DNA of 64,000 nucleotides from Campylobacter_A concisus_Y (lineage in GTDB: Bacteria; Campylobacterota; Campylobacteria; Campylobacterales; Campylobacteraceae), in the NCBI RefSeq assembly GCF_902460415.1, contig NZ_CABPTY010000002.1, positions 547,892-611,891 on the forward strand, read 5' to 3'. The number at the start of each line of letters is the position of its first letter. Positions within the stretch are counted from its first letter, which is position 1. The position numbers and the translations under genes are program-made. Positions 35,112-43,611 of the stretch are shown in pieces. Below the pieces are notes generated by a model. It was not told the origin of the DNA. It worked only from the letters and a program-made list of their open reading frames with translations, and made no database searches.

Positions 35112-36389
35112 ATGAAAATAGCAATAATTAACGGCACTATCGTAAATAGCGACGAGAAATTTAAGGCAAATATCCTAATAGAAAACGGCAAAATAGCCAA
35201 AATCGGAAGTGAGAAATTTGAGGCTGATAAGGTCATAGACGCTACAAATAAGCTCGTCATGCCAGGACTTATCGACATGCACGTGCACTTTCGCGATCCT
35301 GGTCAAGAGTATAAAGACGACATCATCTCAGGCTCGCAGGCGGCCGTAGCTGGAGGAGTGACCACCTGCCTTTGCATGGCTAACACAAGCCCAGTAAATG
35401 ACAATGCCTCGATCACAAGAGCGATGATAGAAAAGGCAAGAAACTGCGGGCTGATCGATCTTTTGCCAATTGCAGCCATCAGCAAAGGGCTTGGTGGCAA
35501 CGAGATCGTTGAAATGGGCGATCTTATAGAAGCTGGAGCAGTTGCATTTAGTGATGACGGCCTACCAGTGACTAGCTCAAGCGTGATGAGGGCGGCACTT
35601 GAGTACTCAAGCATGTTTGGTAGCTTTTGTATAAGCCACTCAGAGGACTGCTCGCTTTGCAGGCAGGGCGTCATGCACGAGGGCAAGGTCTCAGCCATAC
35701 TTGGACTTCGCGGCATGGCCAGGGAGAAAGAGGAGATCGCAGTGAGCCGTGATATGCTGCTTGCAAAGCTCACTAAAGCGCACATCCATATCGCTCACGT
35801 AAGCTCGGAGTACTCGCTAAAGATCATCGAAATGGGCAAAAAAGAGGGCATAAACATCACGTGTGAGGCCACACCTCACCACTTTAGCTTTAGCGATGAT
35901 GAAATTTTGAAAAATGCCTACGATACAAATTTCAAAATGTCACCACCACTTCGTGAGGTAAGCGACGTAAAAGCGGTGAGAGAGGCGCTAAAAAGCGGCC
36001 TTATAGACGTTATCGCCACCGATCATGCCCCACATCACACAGACGAAAAGATAGTAGAATTTGACAAGGCGCCATTTGGCATCATCGGACTTCAAACCCT
36101 TGTGCCACTCACTCTAAAGCTCGTAAATGAGGGTGTTATAAGCTTAGAGCGCATGGTGGAGCTAACATCGACAAATGCGGCTAAAATGCTAAATTTAAAA
36201 GATAAAGGCAGGCTTGCTGAGGGCATGCTAGCTGATATTGCGGTGATAGATCCTGAGATCGAGTATATTTATGATGAGAAGATAAACCGCTCAAAATCGG
36301 TAAATTCTCCACTCTTTGGTAAAAAGCTAAAAGGTGCGGCGACTACTACTATAAAAAGTGGCAAGATCGTTTATGAGTTTGAAAAATAA
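35112..36389 (+). CDS. pyrC: dihydroorotase
   Basis: 425 residues, the long (type I, PyrC/AllB-like) form. Metal ligands are in DMHVHFRDPGQEYKDD, HISHSEDCS, HIAHVSSEYS and ATDHAPHH; CEATPHHFSFSD is also conserved. It cyclises carbamoyl aspartate to dihydroorotate, directly after pyrB. A strong palindromic terminator lies downstream. Confidence 0.96.
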   Translation: MKIAIINGTIVNSDEKFKANILIENGKIAKIGSEKFEADKVIDATNKLVMPGLIDMHVHFRDPGQEYKDDIISGSQAAVAGGVTTCLCMANTSPVNDNASITRAMIEKARNCGLIDLLPIAAISKGLGGNEIVEMGDLIEAGAVAFSDDGLPVTSSSVMRAALEYSSMFGSFCISHSEDCSLCRQGVMHEGKVSAILGLRGMAREKEEIAVSRDMLLAKLTKAHIHIAHVSSEYSLKIIEMGKKEGINITCEATPHHFSFSDDEILKNAYDTNFKMSPPLREVSDVKAVREALKSGLIDVIATDHAPHHTDEKIVEFDKAPFGIIGLQTLVPLTLKLVNEGVISLERMVELTSTNAAKMLNLKDKGRLAEGMLADIAVIDPEIEYIYDEKINRSKSVNSPLFGKKLKGAATTTIKSGKIVYEFEK

Positions 36390-36442
36390 TCTAAATTTGC
36401 TCGTACTTGCGGGTAAATTTGACTTAGATGCTTTGAGATATA

Positions 36443-36470
36443 AAATTTGCTAGAAATTTCTAGCAAATTT
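36443..36470. terminator. bidirectional terminator between pyrC and pepD
   Basis: A perfect 28-nt palindrome (arms of 14, AAATTTGCTAGAAA / TTTCTAGCAAATTT) followed on the plus strand by TATTTTTTAT. It lies between two convergent genes. Confidence 0.85.
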
Positions 36471-36476
36471 TATTTT

Positions 36477-37766
36477 TTATGAGTTATATTTTTTAACGAT
36501 ACCACAAACGACTTTTTCTATAAAAAGTGCAGATTCAACTTCGCAGCACTCTCTTGTTGAGTGAGGTGAGTGGATGTTTGGCCCTATTGAGCAAGCACTA
36601 AGACCCGCTTTTTTCTCTAAAAGCACGCCACATTCAAGTCCAGCATGCACAGCTGTTATCCTTGCATTTGGCTTATAAATTTTTAGCTCTTCTAAGATAT
36701 CGTTTGCAAATTTGTTATTTATAGGCTTCCAAGCCGGATTTCTATCTTTTGCAATGACGCTAAAGCCAAGTGCTTTTGCAAGCTCAGAAATTTCAAATTC
36801 CATCCTGTTTAGCCCATCTTTACTCATTGATCTAGCAAAAAACTCCACTTCAAACATGCCATCATCTTTGATCTTTACAAGTGAGAGGTTTACGCTATCT
36901 TGTGGTATGCCTAGCTCGCAGTTATAGGCTCTTACACCTTGTGAAAATGAGTTAATAAGAGCTAAAATTTTCTCGCCATTTTCTAAAACTTCTTCACCGG
37001 TGCCAAGCTTTTTCACGCTTAAATTTTCACACTCGCTCTTTAGCTCTTTATCGCTTAAAACCAGTGCAGTTGCGCCGCTTGGGATAGAGTTGCTTCGCTC
37101 ACCACCTTCAAATTTGACAAGCTTACAGCCATTTTTAGTCACAAATGCCGCCAAAACCTTGATCGCATTTGGGATATTTTTATGTATCTCGTTGCCAGAG
37201 TGTCCGCCAGGAAGCCCACTCACTTTTACTTCATAAAGCGTGCTCTCTTTTGTTTTTTTGCTATTAAGCGAGATAGTGGCAAATAAATTTACACCGCCAG
37301 CGCAGCCGATGGTGACGCGGTCATCCTCTTCGCTGTCTAAATTTAAAAGCTTATCGGCTTTGAGATCGCCACTAAAGCCAGTGGCTCCGATCATGCCGAC
37401 TTCTTCGTTGTTTGTAAAGAGGCACTCAATGTCGTCAAATTCGCTTATCATCTGCATCATGATAGCTACGCCTATGCCGTTATCGGCACCTAAAGATGAG
37501 TTTTTAGCCCTCATGTAGCCATCATCGCCATAAACTATCTCGATCTTTGGAGCATCACCCATGCAGACCATATCGTAGTGACTTTGCAAGCAAATTTTTG
37601 GCTTGCCTTTAAACGCATGAACGTTGCCAAAGCTATCGACCACAACTTCACAGCCCTTATCTTTTGCATAGCTAGCCAGAAAATCACGCATCTTATCGGT
37701 CTCATAACTGCAGTGCGGTATCGTAGTAAGTGTCTCAAATTTCTTTAAAATTTCACTATTTGACAT
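36477..37766 (-). CDS. pepD: aminoacyl-histidine dipeptidase (M20 family)
   Basis: 429 residues, shorter than E. coli PepD (485). Zinc ligands and neighbours are ICLQSHYDMVCMGD, LGADNGIGVAIMM and LFTNNEEVGMIGA, with VSGLPGGHSGNEIHKNIPNAI from the lid domain and HAGLECG near the C-terminus. It hydrolyses carnosine-type and other dipeptides, which fits an amino-acid-fuelled metabolism. It is followed upstream by the MerP-like gene on the same strand with a 16-nt spacer. Confidence 0.94.
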   Translation of the reverse strand: MSNSEILKKFETLTTIPHCSYETDKMRDFLASYAKDKGCEVVVDSFGNVHAFKGKPKICLQSHYDMVCMGDAPKIEIVYGDDGYMRAKNSSLGADNGIGVAIMMQMISEFDDIECLFTNNEEVGMIGATGFSGDLKADKLLNLDSEEDDRVTIGCAGGVNLFATISLNSKKTKESTLYEVKVSGLPGGHSGNEIHKNIPNAIKVLAAFVTKNGCKLVKFEGGERSNSIPSGATALVLSDKELKSECENLSVKKLGTGEEVLENGEKILALINSFSQGVRAYNCELGIPQDSVNLSLVKIKDDGMFEVEFFARSMSKDGLNRMEFEISELAKALGFSVIAKDRNPAWKPINNKFANDILEELKIYKPNARITAVHAGLECGVLLEKKAGLSACSIGPNIHSPHSTRECCEVESALFIEKVVCGIVKKYNS

Positions 37767-37782
37767 ATCTGTCTCCGTAGAT

Positions 37783-38040
37783 TTATTTTATTTCGCCCTT
37801 ATAGCCAGTCGCATCGACTGCTTTTAAAAGCTCTTTTTCATCGACCTTATCATCTGCTATAACGACAGCTTTTCGCTCTTTTAGTGATACATCTGCCTTT
37901 TTTACGCCCTCGACGCCAAGAGCAGCCTTTCTAACAATCGCCGTGCAAAGCGGACAGTGCATGCTAGGTACTGAAATTTCTATCTTTTTATCAGCGTAGC
38001 TTGCAGCCACTAAAAGGGCTAAAACTAAAATTTTACGCAT
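37783..38040 (-). CDS. MerP-like periplasmic heavy-metal-binding protein
   Basis: 85 residues. A signal peptide (about 1-16) is followed by one heavy-metal-associated domain with the metal site SMHCPLC (Cys29, Cys32) and the GYKGEI end. It resembles MerP, though the site could equally bind copper. Its start overlaps the MerT-like gene by 8 nt. No MerR or MerA is nearby. Confidence 0.88.
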   Translation of the reverse strand: MRKILVLALLVAASYADKKIEISVPSMHCPLCTAIVRKAALGVEGVKKADVSLKERKAVVIADDKVDEKELLKAVDATGYKGEIK

Positions 38041-38356
38041 AAATTTCTCCTAAAAGCTCTGGGTATGTAAGGAGTAAAAGCAAAATCACTCCAAAAAGTA
38101 TATATATAAGTATCCATTTTTTCTTTTGATAACTTAGGTTGCAGCTCTTTGGCTTGTAAAATAGACTAATTCCTGAAATCACAAAGCAAATGACCGCCAC
38201 GACGCTTAAAGGGACGCGGTACTCGTATAAATTTTGTGTCCAAGATAGAAATGAAAAAGATGTGCCAAAAAGCAAGAAAAGAAGTGCCGGCAAGCAGCAC
38301 AAGGTAGCGCTGATAGCACTACCTATGGATGTTAGTATCAGCCAAAAGGCTCTCAT
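38033..38356 (-). CDS. MerT-like metal transport membrane protein
   Basis: 107 residues with three membrane helices. The first helix carries adjacent Cys20-Cys21 in SAISATLCCLPALLF, the mercury-relaying pair of MerT. A further Cys (KSCNL, near residue 72) lies on the following loop. It should accept a metal ion from the MerP-like partner. It overlaps the transglutaminase gene by 4 nt and the MerP-like gene by 8 nt, so all three are one transcript. Confidence 0.87.
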   Translation of the reverse strand: MRAFWLILTSIGSAISATLCCLPALLFLLFGTSFSFLSWTQNLYEYRVPLSVVAVICFVISGISLFYKPKSCNLSYQKKKWILIYILFGVILLLLLTYPELLGEIYA

Positions 38357-39432
38357 TTTAGCTCGGTTGAGACGTAGTCGTAGCTAAATTCTTTTGGCGA
38401 ATAATAATTTTGTGTGTTGCCATCAACTTCAGCGTATGGATAGCCAAAGTTATTTAGCGGAGTTTGCTCTGGAGTTGGCTTTAAGATAAAGTCACGGCCG
38501 TAGTTAAAGCCTATCCAGCACATCTCCCAGTTACCAAAGCAATAATCTCTCACAGCTGCGATCTTGGCGTCGTCATTTGTTAGCTTCTCGCCCAGTCTTA
38601 CCTTTGTGACATCCGCTGGATCAACCGGTATCCAACCATAGCCTTTTAGGTAAAATTCAGCCCTGCAGTGCTGTCCGCCTGAAATTTTAGCTACGCCGTC
38701 TTTTGCGCTACCCATTTGATCTGAAAATCTAGACTGACCAACCCTGATACCAAAAATTTCTCTTGCTGGGATGCCAACTGATCTGCAAAGCCCCACAAAA
38801 ACTGAGTTTATGTCGGTGCATTTGCCAACTAGTTTGCCGCTTTCAAGTATGGCTTTAACGTCGCCTGTGCCACATCCTAGGATGCTGTTATCGCGCTGCA
38901 TAGTGTTTGCAACCCACGTGTAGATCGCTTTTGCGCGCTCTAAATCGCCCTTTAAATTTCCAACTATCTCTAGCGCTTTTGCTCTTACGACGCCGTCAGT
39001 TGGGATGTGTGAAGTTGGTTTTAAAAACTCTAAAACAGCAGGATCAACCTTCTCATTTGGATCGTAATTTACCTTGCTAAAGTCAGTGTTACGCTCTGTT
39101 GTTTGAATTTTAAACTGCACATTTAAGATAGGTCTTGGCTCATTTTCTTCAAAATCAGCATACATTGTTGGTATTAGCGTATCTGAAATATAGACGTTTT
39201 TAGCGGTTGTGTTTATGACGTAGTCTTGGGTTAGTTGCTGATAAGTAGTGCTTAGTGGGAGTGGCAACCAAATTTTTGAGCTTTTGCCTTTTTCGAGCAG
39301 TTGGTGTTTGAAATTTACATCGAAATTTCTAACCACTGGATTTGCTGGCTCATCGCTAGCTAGAGTGACACTTGGAAGCAGACTCGCTGCACCTAAAAAA
39401 CTACTGAATTTAAAAAAATCTCTTCTTTGCAT
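38353..39432 (-). CDS. TAT-exported transglutaminase-like protease
   Basis: 359 residues. The N-terminus MQRRDFFKFSSFLGAASLLPSVTLA is a twin-arginine signal with Arg3-Arg4. The transglutaminase core has the triad Cys205 (GKCTDINSVFVGLCRS), His255 (GGQHCRAEFYLKGYGW) and Asp271 (VDPADV). It is probably a periplasmic cysteine protease or amidase; substrate unknown. TatBC at 11353-12509 could export it. It heads the unit with MerT- and MerP-like proteins. Confidence 0.88.
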   Translation of the reverse strand: MQRRDFFKFSSFLGAASLLPSVTLASDEPANPVVRNFDVNFKHQLLEKGKSSKIWLPLPLSTTYQQLTQDYVINTTAKNVYISDTLIPTMYADFEENEPRPILNVQFKIQTTERNTDFSKVNYDPNEKVDPAVLEFLKPTSHIPTDGVVRAKALEIVGNLKGDLERAKAIYTWVANTMQRDNSILGCGTGDVKAILESGKLVGKCTDINSVFVGLCRSVGIPAREIFGIRVGQSRFSDQMGSAKDGVAKISGGQHCRAEFYLKGYGWIPVDPADVTKVRLGEKLTNDDAKIAAVRDYCFGNWEMCWIGFNYGRDFILKPTPEQTPLNNFGYPYAEVDGNTQNYYSPKEFSYDYVSTELK

Positions 39433-39524
39433 AAAATGCCTTTTTGCTTAATATTAGCCAAACTTGGCTCTAAAACTGCCTGCTATTCTAGCATAAAATT
39501 TTTATTTATGATAAAATCCGCCAC

Positions 39525-39692
39525 ATGAAAAAGATTATATTTTTAGGCTTTATAGCGTTATTTTGTAACGGTTGTCTTTACATGAATGAGCGCGGAGTTT
39601 CGACTCAATATTACAATGACTGTAAAGAGTATTATGACGCGACTGGCACCTACCAAAAAGAGTGTCCACACAATATCGTCGACTGGAAATAG
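39525..39692 (+). CDS. small lipoprotein
   Basis: 55 residues starting MKKIIFLGFIALFCNGC, a lipoprotein signal with a plausible lipobox ending at Cys17. The mature part of 39 residues has two further cysteines (NDCKEYYDATG and YQKECPHN), which could pair. Its TAG stop lies 1 nt before the GTG start of cmoB, so the two are probably coupled. Family unknown. Confidence 0.72.
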   Translation: MKKIIFLGFIALFCNGCLYMNERGVSTQYYNDCKEYYDATGTYQKECPHNIVDWK

Positions 39693-39693
39693 C

Positions 39694-40563
39694 GTGGATC
39701 TTAGCAAATTTAACGAGCAACAAAAGCAAATTTTTAATAGGATAGAAAATTTAGCAAATTTTGACTGCGAATTTAGCTTGAGTGACAGCGTAAATGTAAA
39801 ATTTAAAAATTTAGATCAAGCTAAAAAAGATGAAATTTTTGACCTCGCCCTTAGCCTAAAGCCTTGGCGAAAAGGACCATTTTTACTTGATGATATATAT
39901 ATAGATAGCGAGTGGCAAAGTTTTATTAAATTTAATATCCTTGCCCCGCACCTAAATTTAGCCGGCAAAAGCGTGGCTGATGTGGGTTGCAACAATGGAT
40001 ATTATATGTTTAAGATGCTTGAGTACGGTCCAAAAAGCATAACTGGCTTTGATCCTAGCGCGCATACATATTTGCAGTTTGCTTTTTTAAATAAATTTAT
40101 CCGCTCAAATATCGCTTACGAGCTTCTTGGAGTAGAGAGCTTGCCAGAATACGCAGCGAAATTTGACACCATTTTTTGCCTTGGCGTGATATACCACAGA
40201 AGCGATCCTATCAAGATGCTAAAAGAGCTAAAAACTGCGCTAAATCCAGGCGGCGAGCTATTTTTAGATACCATGTATATTGATATGGATGGCGATTTTG
40301 CGCTAAGTCCAAAGGATAGGTATTCAAAAATTCCAAATATCTACTTTGTACCGACACTCTCGGCACTTCAAAACTGGTGCGAGAGAGCTAAATTTAGGGA
40401 TTTTACCCTACTTGAAACAAAGGCCACTGATCTAAATGAGCAGCGAAAAACGCAGTGGATAGATGGTGAGAGTCTTGGAAATTTCTTAGACCCAAATGAC
40501 AATACAAAGACCATCGAGGGCTACCCAGCGCCAAAAAGAGCATATGTTAGAGTTAAAATTTAA
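39694..40563 (+). CDS. cmoB: tRNA U34 carboxymethyltransferase
   Basis: 289 residues from GTG 39694, chosen because the earlier in-frame ATGs fall inside the small lipoprotein gene and the length then matches C. jejuni CmoB. The middle contains SVADVGCNNGYYMFKMLEYG (SAM/carboxy-SAM site) and the family block WRKGPFLLDDIYIDSEWQS. The C-terminal QWIDGESLGNFLDPNDNTKTIEGYPAPKRAYV is diagnostic. It uses carboxy-SAM from CmoA (25712) to make cmo5U34. The hotdog gene follows after 8 nt. Confidence 0.95.
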   Translation: MDLSKFNEQQKQIFNRIENLANFDCEFSLSDSVNVKFKNLDQAKKDEIFDLALSLKPWRKGPFLLDDIYIDSEWQSFIKFNILAPHLNLAGKSVADVGCNNGYYMFKMLEYGPKSITGFDPSAHTYLQFAFLNKFIRSNIAYELLGVESLPEYAAKFDTIFCLGVIYHRSDPIKMLKELKTALNPGGELFLDTMYIDMDGDFALSPKDRYSKIPNIYFVPTLSALQNWCERAKFRDFTLLETKATDLNEQRKTQWIDGESLGNFLDPNDNTKTIEGYPAPKRAYVRVKI

Positions 40564-40571
40564 GGATAAAA

Positions 40572-41105
40572 ATGGCAGAAGAAAATATCTATGATACAAA
40601 AGATGAATCGCAAATAATCTTACCAGAAGATGAAAATCCATTAAGAAATGAGATCAAAACCGCTCCACTTACAAAGCTAAATTTTAGTGGAACGGCATTT
40701 TTACTTGAAAAAAATCACGCAAAGACTAGATTTTTTACTACAGATGATATGGTGTGCGATACTGAGGGGCTTATTCATAGTGGATTTATTTTTATGGGCG
40801 CAAATCATGCCGCTCTTTTAGCCATTAATGAAGAATTTTGCGTTAGTATCGGGGCTAGAATAAATTTCTTTGGGCCACTAAAGCTTGGTGATGTAGTGGA
40901 ATTTGACGCGCAAGCAAGATTTGAAGAGAGCAGAAAAAGGGAAGTAAAAGTGCTTGGATATGTTAAAGATATAAAAATCTTTGAAGGAATATTCCAACTT
41001 GTTACACTTGAAGAGCATATCTTCTTGGCTCAACAAAAAAATATCCAAAAAGAAGCTGCTATAAGGCAAAAAAAAGAGCGAGAAGAAGCTAAGGCTAATA
41101 GCTAA
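40572..41105 (+). CDS. hotdog-fold protein, Cj0977-like
   Basis: 177 residues with a single hotdog domain (about 30-155: HAKTRFFTTDDMVCDTEGLIHSGFIFMGANHAALLAI, NFFGPLKLGDVVEFDAQA) and a charged C-terminal helix. In C. jejuni the gene after cmoB is Cj0977, a hotdog protein under sigma-28 control that is needed for invasion. Position and fold suggest it is the orthologue. It may bind an acyl-CoA-like ligand; no thioesterase activity is proven. I cannot point to a sigma-28 promoter before it. Confidence 0.8.
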   Translation: MAEENIYDTKDESQIILPEDENPLRNEIKTAPLTKLNFSGTAFLLEKNHAKTRFFTTDDMVCDTEGLIHSGFIFMGANHAALLAINEEFCVSIGARINFFGPLKLGDVVEFDAQARFEESRKREVKVLGYVKDIKIFEGIFQLVTLEEHIFLAQQKNIQKEAAIRQKKEREEAKANS

Positions 41106-41250
41106 AAGTAAGTAAAAATTTTTGATTTTTAATCCCAAATAAAACGAAATTTTAAAAAGACAATCTTTATCTCATTATCCTATTTTGGTAAATAATTGGT
41201 AACATTTTTTAAAATTTTAAGGAAAATTAAGCAATAAAATTAATTTTCTA

Positions 41251-41414
41251 NNNNNNNNNNNNNNNNNNNNNNNNNNNNNNNNNNNNNNNNNNNNNNNNNN
41301 NNNNNNNNNNNNNNNNNNNNNNNNNNNNNNNNNNNNNNNNNNNNNNNNNNNNNNNNNNNNNNNNNNNNNNNNNNNNNNNNNNNNNNNNNNNNNNNNNNNN
41401 NNNNNNNNNNNNNN
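41251..41414. other. assembly gap (164 N)
   Basis: A run of N directly before a reversed porin fragment. A good Shine-Dalgarno-like AAGGAAAA about 30 nt upstream (41219-41226) suggests the true porin start was in or near this gap. Confidence 0.95.
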
Positions 41415-41605
41415 TACTACTTTTAGACCAGTACCTGCTATATCACCATCATCATAGAAAGTTTTGATAAGTTGCTTGCCAGCTGTAATAGTAGTATTAG
41501 CTACTTTATAGCCTAAGTACATCTCATAAACGCCAAAAGTGTCGGTTGTATTTGTTTTATCTGTACCTTTTAGGTTTTTGTTGCCAGAATCATCTGTTTG
41601 ATCAT
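41415..41605 (-). repeat. left arm of a 191-bp perfect inverted repeat (reversed porin fragment)
   Basis: The exact reverse complement of 41727-41917. On the minus strand it encodes the same porin segment (DQTDDSGNKNLKGTDKTNTT...). It abuts the N run on one side and normal porin sequence on the other. It is most likely an assembly artefact, or a real inversion between porin copies. Confidence 0.95.
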
Positions 41606-42712
41606 TACAAAGTAAATCCGGACACAAAAGATAGGACAAATGATGTTGCTGGTTACGCATTTAGAATGCAAACATCATTTAAGGCTGCTATCGACGATAA
41701 CTTCTTTGGTGTTTTAACTTTAAGATATGATCAAACAGATGATTCTGGCAACAAAAACCTAAAAGGTACAGATAAAACAAATACAACCGACACTTTTGGC
41801 GTTTATGAGATGTACTTAGGCTATAAAGTAGCTAATACTACTATTACAGCTGGCAAGCAACTTATCAAAACTTTCTATGATGATGGTGATATAGCAGGTA
41901 CTGGTCTAAAAGTAGTAAGTACTGATGTACCTGGTCTTACTTTAACAGCTGCAGCTTATGATGCACTACAAAGCGACGGTACTGAAATAGATGGTCCATT
42001 ACTTAATAGAATAGTAAATGGTACTGAAAATGATAAATTTAATGGTTCTGCTGGCAATCTTTACTATTTAGGTGCAGCTGGCAGTTATGATCCAGTATCT
42101 TTTAAAGCAGCTATTGCAAATCTTCAAGAGATAGCAACACTTTATGGTGCTGAAGCTGGTGTTAGCTTTAATGTAACCGATGATGTAAATCTAAACCTAA
42201 AAGGTCAATTTGTCCATAACGACTCAGATCACAAAGATGTAGCTGATGCAAATTTCTGGGCAGTTCAAGCTGGTACAAAACTATTTGGTGCTAAGCTTAA
42301 CGCTGGTTATTTAGACTTTGATGCTAAAAATAAAGATAATAATAAGTGGTCATTTACTTCAATTGACGCAAGCGGACAGTTAATCAACCCAACTAAGCTA
42401 CTAAATAGTGTAATGGGTGGCGGCGGAAAACAATATTACAACAATATCAAAGGCAATAACGACTACTGGTTTGTTAATGCTGGATATGACATAGATAAAT
42501 TTGGCTTTGGTGCTGGATATACTCAAGGTAAAGGCTATAGCTATACACTTAATAAAGAGAGAGCAAAAAGAAGTGAGTGGTATACAGAAGCTAGTTACAA
42601 ATACAGCAAAAAGCTTACATTCTTAACATGGTATGCAGCTGCTAAAGACAAAAAAGATGGTGCAAGCTTTAAACAAGATCGTATCAGATTTGAAGCAAAA
42701 TATAGCTTCTAA
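41606..42712 (+). pseudogene. major outer membrane porin, 5' end missing
   Basis: 368 codons from YKVNPDTKDRTNDVAGY to the stop, the C-terminal ~85% of a Campylobacter PorA/MOMP-type porin. It alternates polar and aromatic residues as in beta-strands, with GVYEMYLGYKVANTTITAGKQL and the terminal strand DRIRFEAKYSF ending in Phe for BAM recognition. Signal peptide and first strand(s) are absent: upstream is an inverted copy of 191 bp of the gene itself and then an N run. The intact gene surely exists in the cell; only the assembly is broken. A terminator follows. Confidence 0.88.
41727..41917 (+). repeat. right arm of the 191-bp inverted repeat (inside the porin)
   Basis: The in-place porin coding sequence that matches 41415-41605 in reverse complement without mismatch. 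The arms are separated by 121 bp. Confidence 0.95.
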
Positions 42713-42721
42713 AAACATTTA

Positions 42722-42743
42722 TCCGAGCGAGCTTTCGCTCGGA
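42722..42743 (+). terminator. porin terminator
   Basis: TCCGAGCGA / TCGCTCGGA, a 9-bp stem with loop GCTT starting 10 nt past the stop, followed by CCTTTTC. The G/C-rich stem is exceptional for this A/T-rich DNA. Confidence 0.88.
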
Positions 42744-42888
42744 CCTTTTCAAAATTTAAAATAGACCCCATACAAAATTTCTCTATCTTTTTTGATTAGT
42801 TCTTAGTTTTATAAAAAATATAAATTTTTAAATAGTGATTAAGTGTATTCTAGAAGCTTGAAATTTGAAATTAATACCACCGAAATTT

Positions 42889-43491
42889 TTAGCTATTTTT
42901 TACTATATCTATCCAATAATCAATATTATTTTGCTCGGCCTCTAGTGTACTGCCTTCTCCGTGCCCTGGATAAAGTGTGAAGTTACCTTTTAAATTTTTA
43001 CATTTTCCTAGACTTTCTAACATTTTATTTTTATCTGAAAAAGGAAAATCCCAGCGTCCTATGCTTCCTCTAAATAAAAAATCTCCACTAAACATCATGT
43101 CATCTATCTCTATCATTGAGCAACCTGGTGTATGTCCTGGAAAATGATGAAATTTGATGCAAAAATCATCAATGTTAAAATTTTCATCATTATCAACCAA
43201 AACATCCGGAGTAAAAGTACTTTTCATATAACCAAAAATATCACTCTCACACATGAAAGCATCAAATTTATTAATATAAACTGGAATTTCTAGCTCATTT
43301 TTTAGTTCGCTCACGTCAAAGATATGGTCAAAATGCCCATGAGTACAAAGGATGGCTTTTAAATTTTTAGCATTTTGTAAAACCCACTCTTTTGCCCCGT
43401 CTCCTGGATCTATTACCAAACTTGAACCATTTTTTGTAACAATATAACAATTAGTACCAAAATCCCCAAAACTTTTGTGTATTACTCTCAT
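42889..43491 (-). CDS. MBL-fold hydrolase (glyoxalase II-like)
   Basis: 200 residues. The metallo-beta-lactamase motif is THGHFDHIFD (His51, His53, Asp55, His56), followed by FPGHTPGCSMI, MFSGDFLFRGSIGRWD and TLYPGHGEGSTLEAEQNN. It is like the YcbL group of glyoxalase II enzymes that hydrolyse small thioesters. It is divergent from nadE, the same order as Cj0809c-nadE in C. jejuni. Confidence 0.92.
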   Translation of the reverse strand: MRVIHKSFGDFGTNCYIVTKNGSSLVIDPGDGAKEWVLQNAKNLKAILCTHGHFDHIFDVSELKNELEIPVYINKFDAFMCESDIFGYMKSTFTPDVLVDNDENFNIDDFCIKFHHFPGHTPGCSMIEIDDMMFSGDFLFRGSIGRWDFPFSDKNKMLESLGKCKNLKGNFTLYPGHGEGSTLEAEQNNIDYWIDIVKNS

Positions 43492-43570
43492 TTTTTACCT
43501 TAAATTTATTATTTCTTAAAATTTTACATCTTTTTACTTAAACTTAAAGAAAAATTTTAAATTTACTTAG

Positions 43571-43576
43571 TATAAT
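43571..43576 (+). promoter_or_regulatory. -10 box of nadE
   Basis: TATAAT 35 nt before the nadE ATG. It rules out the upstream in-frame TTG at 43579, which would lie at or before the transcription start. Confidence 0.7.
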
Positions 43577-43611
43577 TTTTGCAAAAGGAAGCAAATCTAG
43601 GCAAAGGAAGA

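Noticed and set aside
37783..38356. A mercury-resistance (mer) operon
   Set aside because: MerT- and MerP-like genes exist, but no merA, merR or operator is present and they overlap a transglutaminase gene.
39586..39693. N-terminal extension of cmoB from ATG 39586
   Set aside because: It overlaps the small lipoprotein gene in another frame and gives residues not seen in CmoB; GTG 39694 yields the family length.
41217..41660. A minus-strand gene through the N run at the porin
   Set aside because: It is translation of the inverted porin copy and of the Ns, not an independent gene.
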